Notes under the pieces: model-generated
Database searches by the model: none
Told to the model about the DNA's origin: nothing
Seen by the model: the letters and a program-made list of their open reading frames with translations, nothing else
Shown: positions 18,115 through 27,467 of the stretch, in pieces
Numbering within the stretch: position 1 is the first letter of the stretch
How the letters are laid out: every line of letters begins with the position of its first letter
NCBI GenBank assembly: GCA_938016265.1
Contig: CALLWB010000003.1
Coordinates: 1-64,000 of the forward strand
Direction: 5' to 3'
Origin: an uncultured Saprospiraceae bacterium
Lineage (GTDB): Bacteria > Bacteroidota > Bacteroidia > Chitinophagales > Saprospiraceae
DNA length: 64,000 nt
Program-made: the position numbers and the translations under genes

Positions 18115-18294
18115 GAAAAATCAAGCAATTCCATCCCCAATCTAAAAGAACAGACTGGGACAGCTAACGAATATAACCCAACCTATCCAGTTGAATTAGC
18201 TACGTCAAGTTGTTGCCAGAATTCCCTAAGGAAAGCACTAAACTTCCTTCTACGAAGTACTCTTTGATAACTCCTAGTCAACAGAGAATAATTC

Positions 18295-21200
18295 CTACAA
18301 AGAAAATTTTCGAGTTAAATTTAACACATTGGCCTTGTGCAGGTCTATTTTAAATCCTATTTGATCGAAGAAACCACCTCTGTTTTTAATGTCGCTGGTC
18401 GTTACTATTGGCATATAAATTCCAACTACATCCCAAAGCTCAACTGCTATCCCAACCGCTGCAAGCGAACCCCATTCGCGTCCACCATTGATAAATCTTT
18501 TTTGGTACACTCCAACATCAAAGTAAGGCTTGATGGGGAGGTCTATCTTTTTGAACGGTAGGTCTCCTTTTATATGAAGCGAGAAAGCCATTTTGTCGGA
18601 GGCACCTGCTCGACTACCGACAGAAACCGGATTATGAAACCCGCCTCCCTGATTATTGTTGATTTGTTGCGATCCAATTAGAGGATTGCCGCCGTTATCT
18701 CCATTAAATGAAGAATACCTTTGGAAATAATAATCTTCAAACGTATAGTCAGCGTTCGTCCCATTGACTAAGCTGATCGGGAATTGATAGGTGTTTGGCT
18801 TTATCTGTTTGTTGTCTAATGCAGTTGCACCATAAAATCGAAACTTAATAGCTTTTCCCTTTTTATAAAAATACTTATAGTTGGCTTCCAAGTCAATTTT
18901 TACCCTAGACATATTCCCACTACTAAAGGCGATTTGAGCATATTCGATAGAAGGTTTAATTGAAAAAGGATTCAGCCCCTGTTTACTGCTAAAAGTGTAA
19001 GTAAGTTTAGGATATACTGTCGTTCTGTGTTCAAATTTATCGAAAACGATGGTGTCCATTACGGTAATAGTGGAGTCAACGGGGTCTATGATAATGCCAA
19101 GGGTATCTTTTCTAACGCCCCCTTCTTTGAGTACAATGACAGGCACGGTGAGGTCAAGCACCTGTTTGATTGGGCTGCGTGCATTTTTTTTCTTAAATTC
19201 TAATTGTAATTTTGGTGCTATCCGATAGTATTTCTCATTCCAATCAAAAACCGGATTCTCGAAATGATTAAATGACTTCACGCCCACGCCAACAGTCACC
19301 CGTTTGAAAGCACCATTGTTGAAGTACGTATGATATTTCAAATCTCCCATTCCAACCAGCTCCTTGGTGCCTGTAGCAAACATGGGGGCTAGATTGTACT
19401 CGAGCCGTTTGCCAGGAATACCGATGTTATGAAGCGACAATCCAACCATAAATTTATCATAATGATTGTATCCTACCAAAGGAATAAAATTGAAGGGGCT
19501 CGTCTTTGGATTCTCCAGACTTGTCAATGGTTGAAATTTGAATTTTCTTTTTTGGCCATTGTTTAGTCGGTTGGTTTCTGGGATGACTTCTATTGCGTCA
19601 AGCCGGACTTCATCAAAATCGCCACTAGGTATGGTCACCTCCTTGGAGTCTTTGATGCCCTCATACCATTGCGTAGCAACTATTTCGCCGTCCTTCAATG
19701 TAGAGATAGAGAACGGCCCTGCCACGGTCCCTTTGTTGACTACTTTATAAGAACTTCCCGATTTTGATAACGCATAATCCATGATTGGCTCCTTTCCACT
19801 GATACCGAGTGCCCCATCAAAAAACCAGGACAAATCTTTCCCTGTCTCTTTCTCAAACAACCGTCGGAAATCTTCAGGATAAGGATGTTTAAATTGATAT
19901 TGAACATAATACTTCTTCATGATTTTATCGAAGGTGTCTTCTCCAAGATAAGCTGCCAAATAAGCCAGAGCAGCTGCCGGCCGCATATAAGCAGACAAGA
20001 AGTAGTTTAGCGAAGTTAAATCCTGTGAAGGGGTTTCTATTGGCTGGGCATCCGTTTTTCGTGCCTGGTACAAATAGAAATTGTACCCCAGTTCTGCCCC
20101 CTCACCGTCTATCAGTTTGACCAATCCTTTAGGTAACATATAGTCCAACTCATCCCGTTGATTGTAGTATTTTTTATTGTACAATGCCTCGTAGTAGGAA
20201 TTCATCCCTTCATCCATCCAAGGATGTTGGCGCTCATCGGAAGCCAAAATCCCATAAAACCAGTTATGCCCGACCTCGTGGGTGATCACTATATCCAGGT
20301 CGTGGGCCGTTCCTGATTTGCCGATGACTGTGATCATTGGGTATTCCATGCCAGCGCCAGCACTCAGGGCACTTTGTACAGCAGTGGCATGGCTATATGG
20401 GTATTCTCCAACTTTATCAGAATAAAATTTAACAGATCGATCAACATAGGCAATGGCATCTTGCCAAAGGTTGGCTTCTGTATCCGTAAACATTACCCAG
20501 GTGTCAACTACTTTGTCTGAAGGAAGGCGCACTTGTCCTTTCAAAACGTGAAATCGTTTGTCTGCAAACCAGGCAAAGTCATGGACATTAAAAGCTGTAT
20601 ATCGAATCGTCTTATATTCAGGATCTGAATCTGGGAATTCTGCAAACTCATTGACGTCGGTGAAGTCTTGGCTTTCTGTTTCTTTTACCCGCTCAGCAAG
20701 AAACTGTTTTTCGCTTTCTGTTTGTAGTTCTCCAGTTGCTCCGACCACATAGTTTTTAGGTAAAGTAATTGTGACATCAAAAGTGCCGAACTCGGAGAAG
20801 AACTCTCCTTGATCTAAATAGGGCATTGGGTGCCATCCTTTGTTGTCATAGACTGCTGGTTTTGGATACCACTGTGTCATTTGATAAGACTGACCAACGT
20901 GTCCAAGTCTGGATACGGATTTAGGTATTTTTACGGAGAATGGCGTTTTTATTTCAATAGTTGCTCCACTTGCCAAAGCCGAAGGGAGATTCAATACTGC
21001 GATGTCAGGATTTTCGGTATCCAGCTCCCAACTCGCTGTTTTCCCGTCAACTGTAAAGTCGATGTCGTAAATTTTACCCCGGTGTTTCTCCTCTGAAAAG
21101 TAGAATTTAGAACTTCCGTCTTCCATTTTTTGTTGTCCAAATGCGGTCTTGGAATCAAGGTAGGCATTCGGCCAAAGATGGAAATAAATAAAGTCTAATT

Positions 21201-21378
21201 TATCTGGAGAATTGTTGGTGTAGCTAATTTCTATATTTCCTTCCAAAACATGATCCTCATCATTTAGTGTCACATTTATTGTGGTAGATACATCTTGCTG
21301 GAAGTAGTTTTTTTGTTGCCCATATGATGAAAATACAATAAGTGTGCATGTTAGAAGAGGTAGCAAATATTTAATCAT
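18295..21378 (-). CDS. M1 family zinc metallopeptidase (aminopeptidase N-like), secreted
   Basis: A 1027-residue protein with an N-terminal signal peptide ending near SYGQQ. The M1 core has the substrate-recognition GMEYP (in place of GAMEN) and the zinc site HEVGH at 367-371 with the third ligand Glu390 in MDEGMNSYYE, exactly 18 residues on. About 400 further C-terminal residues are beta-rich with many aromatic residues (YHTYFNN, RFYGATAL, FSLHIKGDL), resembling an outer-membrane or surface domain fused to the peptidase. It probably degrades peptides outside the cytoplasm. It stands alone, facing away from the TPR gene. Confidence 0.9.
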   Translation of the reverse strand: MIKYLLPLLTCTLIVFSSYGQQKNYFQQDVSTTINVTLNDEDHVLEGNIEISYTNNSPDKLDFIYFHLWPNAYLDSKTAFGQQKMEDGSSKFYFSEEKHRGKIYDIDFTVDGKTASWELDTENPDIAVLNLPSALASGATIEIKTPFSVKIPKSVSRLGHVGQSYQMTQWYPKPAVYDNKGWHPMPYLDQGEFFSEFGTFDVTITLPKNYVVGATGELQTESEKQFLAERVKETESQDFTDVNEFAEFPDSDPEYKTIRYTAFNVHDFAWFADKRFHVLKGQVRLPSDKVVDTWVMFTDTEANLWQDAIAYVDRSVKFYSDKVGEYPYSHATAVQSALSAGAGMEYPMITVIGKSGTAHDLDIVITHEVGHNWFYGILASDERQHPWMDEGMNSYYEALYNKKYYNQRDELDYMLPKGLVKLIDGEGAELGYNFYLYQARKTDAQPIETPSQDLTSLNYFLSAYMRPAAALAYLAAYLGEDTFDKIMKKYYVQYQFKHPYPEDFRRLFEKETGKDLSWFFDGALGISGKEPIMDYALSKSGSSYKVVNKGTVAGPFSISTLKDGEIVATQWYEGIKDSKEVTIPSGDFDEVRLDAIEVIPETNRLNNGQKRKFKFQPLTSLENPKTSPFNFIPLVGYNHYDKFMVGLSLHNIGIPGKRLEYNLAPMFATGTKELVGMGDLKYHTYFNNGAFKRVTVGVGVKSFNHFENPVFDWNEKYYRIAPKLQLEFKKKNARSPIKQVLDLTVPVIVLKEGGVRKDTLGIIIDPVDSTITVMDTIVFDKFEHRTTVYPKLTYTFSSKQGLNPFSIKPSIEYAQIAFSSGNMSRVKIDLEANYKYFYKKGKAIKFRFYGATALDNKQIKPNTYQFPISLVNGTNADYTFEDYYFQRYSSFNGDNGGNPLIGSQQINNNQGGGFHNPVSVGSRAGASDKMAFSLHIKGDLPFKKIDLPIKPYFDVGVYQKRFINGGREWGSLAAVGIAVELWDVVGIYMPIVTTSDIKNRGGFFDQIGFKIDLHKANVLNLTRKFSL

Positions 21379-21688
21379 GAGTTCGTTGTTACGGGTTAAT
21401 GCAAATTAATATTAAAATAGTGCTAACTAAATAAACCATTTGTATCTAAATGGATTAGTACGTGAAAAAATCAAAATAGTTTACCTATAAGTATAGATTT
21501 TTTTTCAGTCTGTAAAACTAAAGCCTTATTCGGTAAATAAAAAACAAAGTTTAAATTCTTATTGCTAGGCATTGACTATCAAGTATATTTTTAGTAATAC
21601 GTTTGCCAGTTCTCTGTCACTTAAAAGATTTGGCATCATGGTTTTGACCCTTACTTATTTTTATATTTAGACAACCAAACCCCGAATT
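21379..21688. other. Divergent intergenic region, peptidase gene / TPR gene
   Basis: 310 bases, strongly A/T rich, with a small hairpin (CCATTT-6-AAATGG near 21435-21453). A plus-strand TATATTTA at 21662-21669 with TTTTG at 21642-21646 could serve the TPR gene, but the 15-base spacing is short. No gene or RNA is seen. Confidence 0.4.
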
Positions 21689-23089
21689 ATGAGAACCTAT
21701 AACGACAATGAACAGACAAAATTGCTTGTGCTCCGGTATGAAGAGATGTTGAGAGAGGAAAACATACAGTTTTTAGATTTATCTTCATTCGAGCAAATTA
21801 TAGACTTCTACAAAGCAAAACAAAACCTTTCCAGTGCCCATTTGGTTGCAGATCACGCAATGGAACAATACGCCTATTCTTCTACTTTCTATTTAAAAAA
21901 GGCCCAACTCTTTTTTGAAGAAAAAAGATGGAATGGTGCACTTGCCTTTCTAGAGAAAGCAGAAGTTTACGACGCTTCCGAAATAGAAATTCACTTATTG
22001 AAAGCGGAGGTTTTTAGCAACCAAAGCAAATATGATGCTGCCAACGAGATAATAGACTACCTGTTATCGATAGTGCCAGATAATGAGGTTGATGCCGTAC
22101 ACCTTACAAGAGCTGCAATATTTGAAGACATGGATCGGTATGATTTAGCATTCGATGCCTTGTGTGATTGTCTGACAGTCAACCCTAGAAACCTAGCAGC
22201 TTTAGAGCGTATTTATCTCGCCATAGAAATAGCAGAAAAATATAAGGAGAGTGTGAAAATTCACCTCGAGGTTATTGATGAAGATCCATATTCCTGTCTC
22301 GCCTGGTACAACTTAGGCCATGCCTATTTGAATTTGGACCAACATGAGGAGGCAATTGATGCGTTCGGCTATGTTATGGTGATTGACGATAAGTTCGAAT
22401 TTGCCTACTCCGATTGCGCAGATGCTTATTTTTCTTGTGGTATGTATGAAAAGGCACTTGAAATTCATGAAGAATACATTGAGCTGTTTGATGCGGATGT
22501 CGAAGTGTACACCAAATCAGGCATGTGCTATGAACAGCTCGGACAAATTGAAAAGGCTAAGTTGTTTTATCTTTCCGCAATAGAAATTGACCCTGAAAAT
22601 GATTTGCCCCACTACCGATTGGGAGAGTGTTTGGCTAAAGAAGATAAATGGGTGGCGGCATTAAACTGCTACCTTAAAGCAATAGAATTAAATGATACCA
22701 GTTCTGACTATTTTACAGCGCTAGGCATCGCTTATTTCCATCAGGAAGATATTGAACAGGCCAACGAAATGTTTAGCAAAGCTTGTGATTTGGCACCAGA
22801 TGAATGTGATAAGTGGATTCAATATGCCATTTTTCTACAGGAGATTGATCTTGCTAATTCGGCACTGGATATTATCGAAGAAGCATTTGTCTATAGTTGC
22901 AACTCGAAGTGCCTTTATTATTGTAAAGCTGCCTGCTTGTTTGGGTTAGGTAGACGAAAAGAAGGATTTCAAGTGCTCAATGAGGCCTTGACGCTGGATA
23001 CAGAAAAGAGTGATATGCTTTATGAATTTTTACCTACTCTAAAGGAAGATACAGAGGTCGCAATGGCCGTCGCTTCCCACCGCGCCTAA
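21689..23089 (+). CDS. Cytoplasmic tetratricopeptide-repeat protein
   Basis: A 466-residue protein made almost entirely of TPR helices, about ten to eleven repeats, with typical units such as AWYNLGHAYLNLDQHEEAID and PHYRLGECLAKEDKWVAALN. There is no signal peptide or membrane segment. It is strongly acidic. TPR arrays are protein-binding scaffolds; proteins of this length and repeat layout are widespread in Bacteroidota with no assigned role. It ends four bases from the convergent outer-membrane protein gene. Confidence 0.85.
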   Translation: MRTYNDNEQTKLLVLRYEEMLREENIQFLDLSSFEQIIDFYKAKQNLSSAHLVADHAMEQYAYSSTFYLKKAQLFFEEKRWNGALAFLEKAEVYDASEIEIHLLKAEVFSNQSKYDAANEIIDYLLSIVPDNEVDAVHLTRAAIFEDMDRYDLAFDALCDCLTVNPRNLAALERIYLAIEIAEKYKESVKIHLEVIDEDPYSCLAWYNLGHAYLNLDQHEEAIDAFGYVMVIDDKFEFAYSDCADAYFSCGMYEKALEIHEEYIELFDADVEVYTKSGMCYEQLGQIEKAKLFYLSAIEIDPENDLPHYRLGECLAKEDKWVAALNCYLKAIELNDTSSDYFTALGIAYFHQEDIEQANEMFSKACDLAPDECDKWIQYAIFLQEIDLANSALDIIEEAFVYSCNSKCLYYCKAACLFGLGRRKEGFQVLNEALTLDTEKSDMLYEFLPTLKEDTEVAMAVASHRA

Positions 23090-23092
23090 CGC

Positions 23093-23749
23093 TTAGAACA
23101 TATACATCAACCGAACAGTAACCAGTTTGTTGGTCTGCCTGATAAGTCTGCTATTGTCTTGGCCTGGAAATTTTAGGCCGCCAGCGTAAGCGTCCATTAA
23201 GGAGTATTCAAATCGGGCATTTGCCGCTATGTGTTTATTGACATCCAGATAAAAAGTCATACCAGCCAATAAACTGATGTCCACTTTCTTAAACCCTTCT
23301 GCAATAAGTGGGTCGTCTATCCCCGCGTCCTTTACTTTTGCTTTTACTAATTGATTGTAGGCGGCTCCTGCGGTAAACTGCACCCGGCGATCAACATAGT
23401 TCATCATCAAAGGAATAGAAATATAATCGAGAGAATACTTGTATTGCAGCGGGCCAATACTCGTTTCTAGGGTGGTTTGACTACCTTTTTGATTATAAAG
23501 CAGCTCAAATCCCGGCTGCCAGTGTTCATGGAGCACAATCATCATTCGGCCACCCAAATTCAAACCTAGTTTGGTATAACCAGCAAACCCGTCGCCATCT
23601 ACCTGTGCACCATTCGCACCAACAATCAGCCCCGCCTTGAAGGTGCCAACTTTGTCCTCTTTGTACTTTGGCTGGCCATCGTCAACTTTTCGTTGAGCAC
23701 TCATCAATAGTGGCAGGCAGGCAATGCAAATCAATAAAAACTGCTTCAT
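23093..23749 (-). CDS. Outer-membrane beta-barrel protein (porin/PorT family)
   Basis: A 218-residue protein with a signal peptide (residues 1-18, ending LLMSAQ). The mature part consists of alternating strands ending in aromatic residues (LNLGGRMMIV, PGFELLYNQKGS, YKYSLDYISIPLMMNY, FTAGAAYNQLV) and ends with RLMYMF, the terminal aromatic strand of an outer-membrane barrel. The pattern fits the OMP_b-brl_2 group, which includes PorT of the T9SS, but is too general to call PorT. Function unknown. Confidence 0.82.
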   Translation of the reverse strand: MKQFLLICIACLPLLMSAQRKVDDGQPKYKEDKVGTFKAGLIVGANGAQVDGDGFAGYTKLGLNLGGRMMIVLHEHWQPGFELLYNQKGSQTTLETSIGPLQYKYSLDYISIPLMMNYVDRRVQFTAGAAYNQLVKAKVKDAGIDDPLIAEGFKKVDISLLAGMTFYLDVNKHIAANARFEYSLMDAYAGGLKFPGQDNSRLIRQTNKLVTVRLMYMF

Positions 23750-23933
23750 ACTTAATTTTCCTCTTATTTGTCAATATCTTTAACGAAGATAAGGGAAGCG
23801 TATTATATACCCGCATTATTTATTAGGATTTTCGTTTTGAAGAGGCTTCTGCTCTAAATAAAGGTGCTAATGAATAAGGAAAGTACACTACAAGCGTCTT
23901 CTTATTGAGTAATTCTTAATTAATTGACTGGAA

Positions 23934-24236
23934 ATGTTTAAATATACTGTTCATACACAGAAAAAAATTCAGGGAATATTCGAAGAACTCGAATACAAGG
24001 TCCGGTATGAAAAGGGCAATTTCAACTCGGGGTATTGCATTGTAGAGAACAAAAACATTGCAGTCATCAATAAATTTATAGACACCGAAGCAAAAATCAA
24101 CTGCCTGATTGATATCCTCGCCAACTTAAAAGTTGACGAAAAGGTATTGTCAGAAAAAAATGCAGAATTTTATCAAAAACTAATGAAGTCGCATGCAGAA
24201 AACAGAGAACAAACCTTGTTCGACCAAAACAAATAG
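23934..24236 (+). CDS. Conserved hypothetical protein, 100 residues
   Basis: A small soluble protein beginning MFKYTVHTQKKIQGIFEELE. It mixes alpha and beta segments (YKVRYEKGNFNSGYCIVE, KNIAVINKFIDTEAKINCLIDIL) and ends in a charged helix. The segment KFIDTEAKINCLIDILANL is reminiscent of small conserved Bacteroidota proteins without known function. Codon use matches its neighbours, and it lies 33 bases upstream of the MBL hydrolase gene in the same direction, so co-transcription with the MBL-rlmB pair is likely. Confidence 0.65.
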   Translation: MFKYTVHTQKKIQGIFEELEYKVRYEKGNFNSGYCIVENKNIAVINKFIDTEAKINCLIDILANLKVDEKVLSEKNAEFYQKLMKSHAENREQTLFDQNK

Positions 24237-24269
24237 CTTCCAAAACGCACATTTGAACCAAATCAATCT

Positions 24270-25037
24270 ATGAAAATTACCTTTTTGGGAACAGGCACCT
24301 CGCAAGGAGTACCTGTCATCGGATGCGACTGTACTACTTGCCAATCTACAAACCCCAAGGATAAACGACTTCGATCTTCCATCATGATCGAGGACAACGG
24401 CAGAAATTTGATCATAGATGCCGGCCCGGACTTCAGACAACAACTCCTTCGCGAAAACGTGAAAGACCTCGATGCCATACTCCTCACTCATGAGCACATC
24501 GACCACATTTTTGGGCTGGATGAAGTCCGCTCTTTCAATTATTTCCTCAACAAAGACATGCCTGTGTACGCCAATTTGGAAGTACAAACAGCGCTAAAAC
24601 GAGTGTACCAATACCTCTTCTCTTCAACGGCCCACCCTGGTTTGGCAAAATTGGAACTGCATACCATTACCAAAGAAAAAGAAATAAAAATTGGGAATAC
24701 AACACTTTTACCCATCGAGGTAATGCATGACGATATGAAGGTGCTAGGGTTTAGGATTAGGGATTTTACCTACATCACAGACGCAAAAACGATTGCTCCC
24801 GAAGAAGTGGACAAAATACGAGGAACGAAGGTATTAATAGTAAATGCCCTTAGGAAAAAATTACATCGCAGCCACTTCAATGTAGAAGAGGCCATTGCAC
24901 TAGTAGAAGAAATAAAACCAGAAAAAGCCTATTTTACCCATTGCGGCCATTTTCTTGGTTTGCACGACGAAATAAACAAAGAATTGCCGCATCCTATAGA
25001 ATTGGCTTACGACGGCTTACAAATCGAAACAACATGA
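24270..25037 (+). CDS. MBL-fold metallohydrolase (PhnP-like phosphodiesterase)
   Basis: A 255-residue metallo-beta-lactamase-fold protein. The opening MKITFLGTGTSQGVP, the paired Cys in GCDCTTCQS, and the metal motif THEHIDH are shared with PhnP, which cleaves cyclic phosphoribose phosphates. Later ligands are visible in EVMHDD, DAKT and HCGH. The true substrate in Bacteroidota is not established. The stop overlaps the rlmB start by 4 bases. Confidence 0.87.
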   Translation: MKITFLGTGTSQGVPVIGCDCTTCQSTNPKDKRLRSSIMIEDNGRNLIIDAGPDFRQQLLRENVKDLDAILLTHEHIDHIFGLDEVRSFNYFLNKDMPVYANLEVQTALKRVYQYLFSSTAHPGLAKLELHTITKEKEIKIGNTTLLPIEVMHDDMKVLGFRIRDFTYITDAKTIAPEEVDKIRGTKVLIVNALRKKLHRSHFNVEEAIALVEEIKPEKAYFTHCGHFLGLHDEINKELPHPIELAYDGLQIETT

Positions 25038-25780
25038 AAGACGCCTCTAAGAACCAACTGATATTCGGACGTCACCCAGTCGTAGATGCGATAAACTCCG
25101 GCAAAGCAATTGACAAAGTATTGCTCCAAAGGGGAACGACAGGAAAGATAGAAATCGAACTCCGTAAGTTGTGTAAGAAATTCGAAATCCCACTACAATA
25201 CGCGCCAAAAGAGCGCTTAGAAAAATTTGCAAAAGGCAAAAACCATCAAGGGATCATCGCTTTTTCAGCCCTCATCCCCTACTACAAGTTGGAAGATTTG
25301 TTGCCCTTGTTGTTTGAACGTAATTATCCACCTTTGATTGTTGTGTTGGATGGGATAACGGATGTCCGAAATTTTGGAGCGATTGCCAGAACAGCAGAAG
25401 GTGCAGGGGCTCACGGTTTGGTTGTGCCCAAAAAAGGAGCCGCGTTGATCAATGCAGACGCGATGAAAACATCCGCAGGCGCCCTAACCTATATCCCCGT
25501 TTGCCGAGAGACAAGCATTAGTGCAGCGGTGGACTTCCTAATTATGTCAGGTGTTCAGGTAGTCGCTAGTGAGTTAGGTGCAGCAAAGAAGCTTCAAGAT
25601 ATAGACTTTTCTCTGCCCACTGCGATTGTGATGGGATCGGAAGGCGATGGCATTAATCCTGGAGTATTGAAAAAGGCGACAGAGCGGTTTGTTATACCCA
25701 TGAAGGGAAAAACGGATTCTTTTAATGTTTCGGTTGCGGCAGGAATGATTCTTTATGAGGCGTTGCGACAGCGGGGATAA
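25034..25780 (+). CDS. rlmB: 23S rRNA 2'-O-ribose methyltransferase (RlmB/TrmH family)
   Basis: A 248-residue SPOUT enzyme that methylates a ribose in 23S rRNA (G2251 in E. coli numbering). The N-terminal substrate-binding part begins IFGRHPVVDAI; the trefoil-knot motifs are DVRNFGAIARTAEGAGAHG, VMGSEGDGI and SFNVSVAAGMILYEA. The frame stays open upstream to 24941, but ATG at 25034 gives the usual family N-terminus and makes an ATGA overlap with the MBL gene. The stop abuts that of the convergent oxyR gene with no gap. Confidence 0.92.
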   Translation: MKDASKNQLIFGRHPVVDAINSGKAIDKVLLQRGTTGKIEIELRKLCKKFEIPLQYAPKERLEKFAKGKNHQGIIAFSALIPYYKLEDLLPLLFERNYPPLIVVLDGITDVRNFGAIARTAEGAGAHGLVVPKKGAALINADAMKTSAGALTYIPVCRETSISAAVDFLIMSGVQVVASELGAAKKLQDIDFSLPTAIVMGSEGDGINPGVLKKATERFVIPMKGKTDSFNVSVAAGMILYEALRQRG

Positions 25781-26713
25781 CTACCATTGGACTACTGTAC
25801 CGTGTGCCCTGTTCAAAACGGTGGAGGGCAACGATTCGAGAATGGTCTCCTTCAAAAGAGAAATCAATTTTCGCTTGATGTAGCTTCTGTGGACTGCGAT
25901 ACTAATTTCACGAATTGGTTTTGGGCGGTTGAATTGTCTGATTAGTTTACGTTTTCGGTCATCGAGCTCAATGGTCGCTAGTTGCGGGAGTAGGGTATAG
26001 CCTGATTGTTGTTCTACAATTTTCATCAAAGTGCTTAGACTGCCGCTTTCAAATTTGAGTTTGGATTGGCGGAATTTTCGTTCCTGGCCACAAATATTCA
26101 TCATTTGATTTCTAAAGCAATGGCCTTCTTTCAACAGCCACATCTCGTCAATATTCAAATCGTCTACATTGAGGGTTGATTTGCTGAATAATTGGTGGTT
26201 GGGGTTCATATAGCAAACAAAATCCTCGTAAAACAGCGGGATTTCAAGTAAATTGCTGCCCACCATAGGAGTTACAATGATCCCGACATCCAATAAATCG
26301 TTGTTTAGTTTATAGCTGATATCTTTCGTGAGCATTTCTTCAAAAATCAACTCCACCTCCGGGTATTTGGTCATAAATTTAGAGATGAACAAGGGGAGTA
26401 AGTAAGGACTAATGGTTGGAATGATGCCCACTCTTAACAATCCAGTCAATTCGTCTTTTTGATTTCTGATGATTTCGTGGATTTTTTCTATTTCCCGAAG
26501 GGAATTTTTCGCCTGCTCGATTACTTTTGTCCCGATGTCTGTTGGAAGTACAGGTTTTTTGCTTCTGTCAAACAAAATAATACCAAGCTCTTCTTCTAGT
26601 TTTTTTACCTGCATGCTCAGCGTTGGTTGTGTTACATAGCAGTTCTTGGCCGCTAAGGCAAAATTTCGGTAGGTATTCAACGCTAAAACGTATTCCAATT
26701 GAGTGATAGTCAT
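25781..26713 (-). CDS. oxyR: LysR-type peroxide sensor OxyR
   Basis: A 310-residue LysR-family regulator with the N-terminal winged helix (NFALAAKNCYVTQPTLSMQVKKLE). The redox pair is intact: Cys199 and Cys208 in GHCFRNQMMNIC, in the same positions as in the E. coli protein. Oxidation by hydrogen peroxide makes a disulfide and switches the regulator to activate catalase and peroxiredoxin genes. Its own upstream DNA holds an ATAG-N7-CTAT palindrome, the core of an OxyR half-site. No target peroxidase gene is in the window. Confidence 0.93.
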   Translation of the reverse strand: MTITQLEYVLALNTYRNFALAAKNCYVTQPTLSMQVKKLEEELGIILFDRSKKPVLPTDIGTKVIEQAKNSLREIEKIHEIIRNQKDELTGLLRVGIIPTISPYLLPLFISKFMTKYPEVELIFEEMLTKDISYKLNNDLLDVGIIVTPMVGSNLLEIPLFYEDFVCYMNPNHQLFSKSTLNVDDLNIDEMWLLKEGHCFRNQMMNICGQERKFRQSKLKFESGSLSTLMKIVEQQSGYTLLPQLATIELDDRKRKLIRQFNRPKPIREISIAVHRSYIKRKLISLLKETILESLPSTVLNRAHGTVVQW

Positions 26714-26763
26714 GGCAAAATTTTGTTACAAGATAAGGAAAATCAATGGAAATTTTAAATTTA

Positions 26764-26778
26764 ATAGAGCGGCTCTAT
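26764..26778. promoter_or_regulatory. OxyR-like half-site ATAG-N7-CTAT
   Basis: ATAGAG-CGG-CTCTAT is a perfect inverted repeat and fits the ATAG-N7-CTAT core of OxyR half-sites. It lies 51 bases upstream of the oxyR ATG. On the minus strand a TATCTTGT element sits near 26727-26734, so the palindrome would be roughly 45-60 bases ahead of the transcript start, the usual place for a LysR-type site. Confidence 0.5.
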
Positions 26779-26797
26779 GTTGGAATGCGTATCTTTA

Positions 26798-26811
26798 TAT
26801 ACTTTAGTATA
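26798..26811. promoter_or_regulatory. Second inverted repeat upstream of oxyR (TATACT-TT-AGTATA)
   Basis: A perfect 6+6 inverted repeat whose centre is about 33 bases (three helical turns) from the first palindrome. It could be an auxiliary contact of an OxyR tetramer or a chance A/T-rich palindrome. Confidence 0.35.
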
Positions 26812-27026
26812 GTTGCCAATTGTTAGTGAGTGGAGCGTGTTGGAGAACATAGTAAATACCTCCTCCCAGTAAGATCCTTCTTTCGGTGTGCTGGCTCAGC
26901 GGAAGCCGTTCCAGGTCTACCAATTACTTTCAACGATCCTTTATTTTTTCAAAAAACGAATTCTTTCTTAAAAATTATTGTTACACTAATTAGAAGGAAT
27001 TGATTGACACTAAAAGACAACAAATT

Positions 27027-27467
27027 ATGGAAGCAGAGAAAATTCTTGACGAGGAGTTCGCAAACGACGGCAATAAGGCAGAAATCGACTTTACTCCGGA
27101 TGAAATGAAAAAGGGAGACATCATAACTGCCAAGATCTTTACCCTAGATCAAAAAGCACAGTTTTACAAAGCCAAATTGATCTCTGAAGGCATCAAATGT
27201 TTTTTGACGAATGAAAATACTGCAAACATTCTTTCTGGTTATACCATTGGTCTTGGCGGCCTTGAGCTGAAAATATTGAAGCGAGACGAAGAAGCCGCAT
27301 TGAATATTATCAATCTACTGGATCACCGTGATTTGTCAAACGATGAAGAAAGTTATGATGCGTCTTTGCAAGAGGGAAACAATGATTTTACCTTTCGCAT
27401 AATAATTGGAGCAGTTATCGGTTTTATTATTCTGACACTAGGCAGTTATCTTTTAATGATTCTATAG
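27027..27467 (+). CDS. DUF2007-type membrane-anchored protein (first of pair)
   Basis: A 146-residue protein. The middle holds the DUF2007 (putative signal-transducing) pattern: AKIFTLDQKAQFYKAKLISE, GIKCFLTNE, then LGGLELKILKRDEEAALNII. The last about 25 residues are one hydrophobic helix (FRIIIGAVIGFIILTLGSYL), so it is a tail-anchored or C-terminally anchored protein with a cytoplasmic domain. A TTG at 27000 is in frame but the ATG at 27027 gives a better N-terminus. The next gene starts directly at its stop codon. Confidence 0.72.
   Translation: MEAEKILDEEFANDGNKAEIDFTPDEMKKGDIITAKIFTLDQKAQFYKAKLISEGIKCFLTNENTANILSGYTIGLGGLELKILKRDEEAALNIINLLDHRDLSNDEESYDASLQEGNNDFTFRIIIGAVIGFIILTLGSYLLMIL

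Larger units (their letters stand above)
26714..27026. other. Divergent intergenic region oxyR / DUF2007 gene
   Basis: 313 bases containing the two palindromes near oxyR and then about 180 bases of higher G+C content (26820-26940) without a gene or clear structure. I see no tRNA fold there. Confidence 0.4.

Noticed and set aside
24941-25033. N-terminal extension of rlmB from an earlier in-frame ATG
   Set aside because: It would overlap the MBL hydrolase by about 100 bases and adds residues not found in the family; ATG 25034 gives the usual start.
26820-26940. A more G+C-rich stretch that might be a tRNA or small RNA
   Set aside because: No cloverleaf, T-loop or terminator could be drawn; only a four-pair stem is present.
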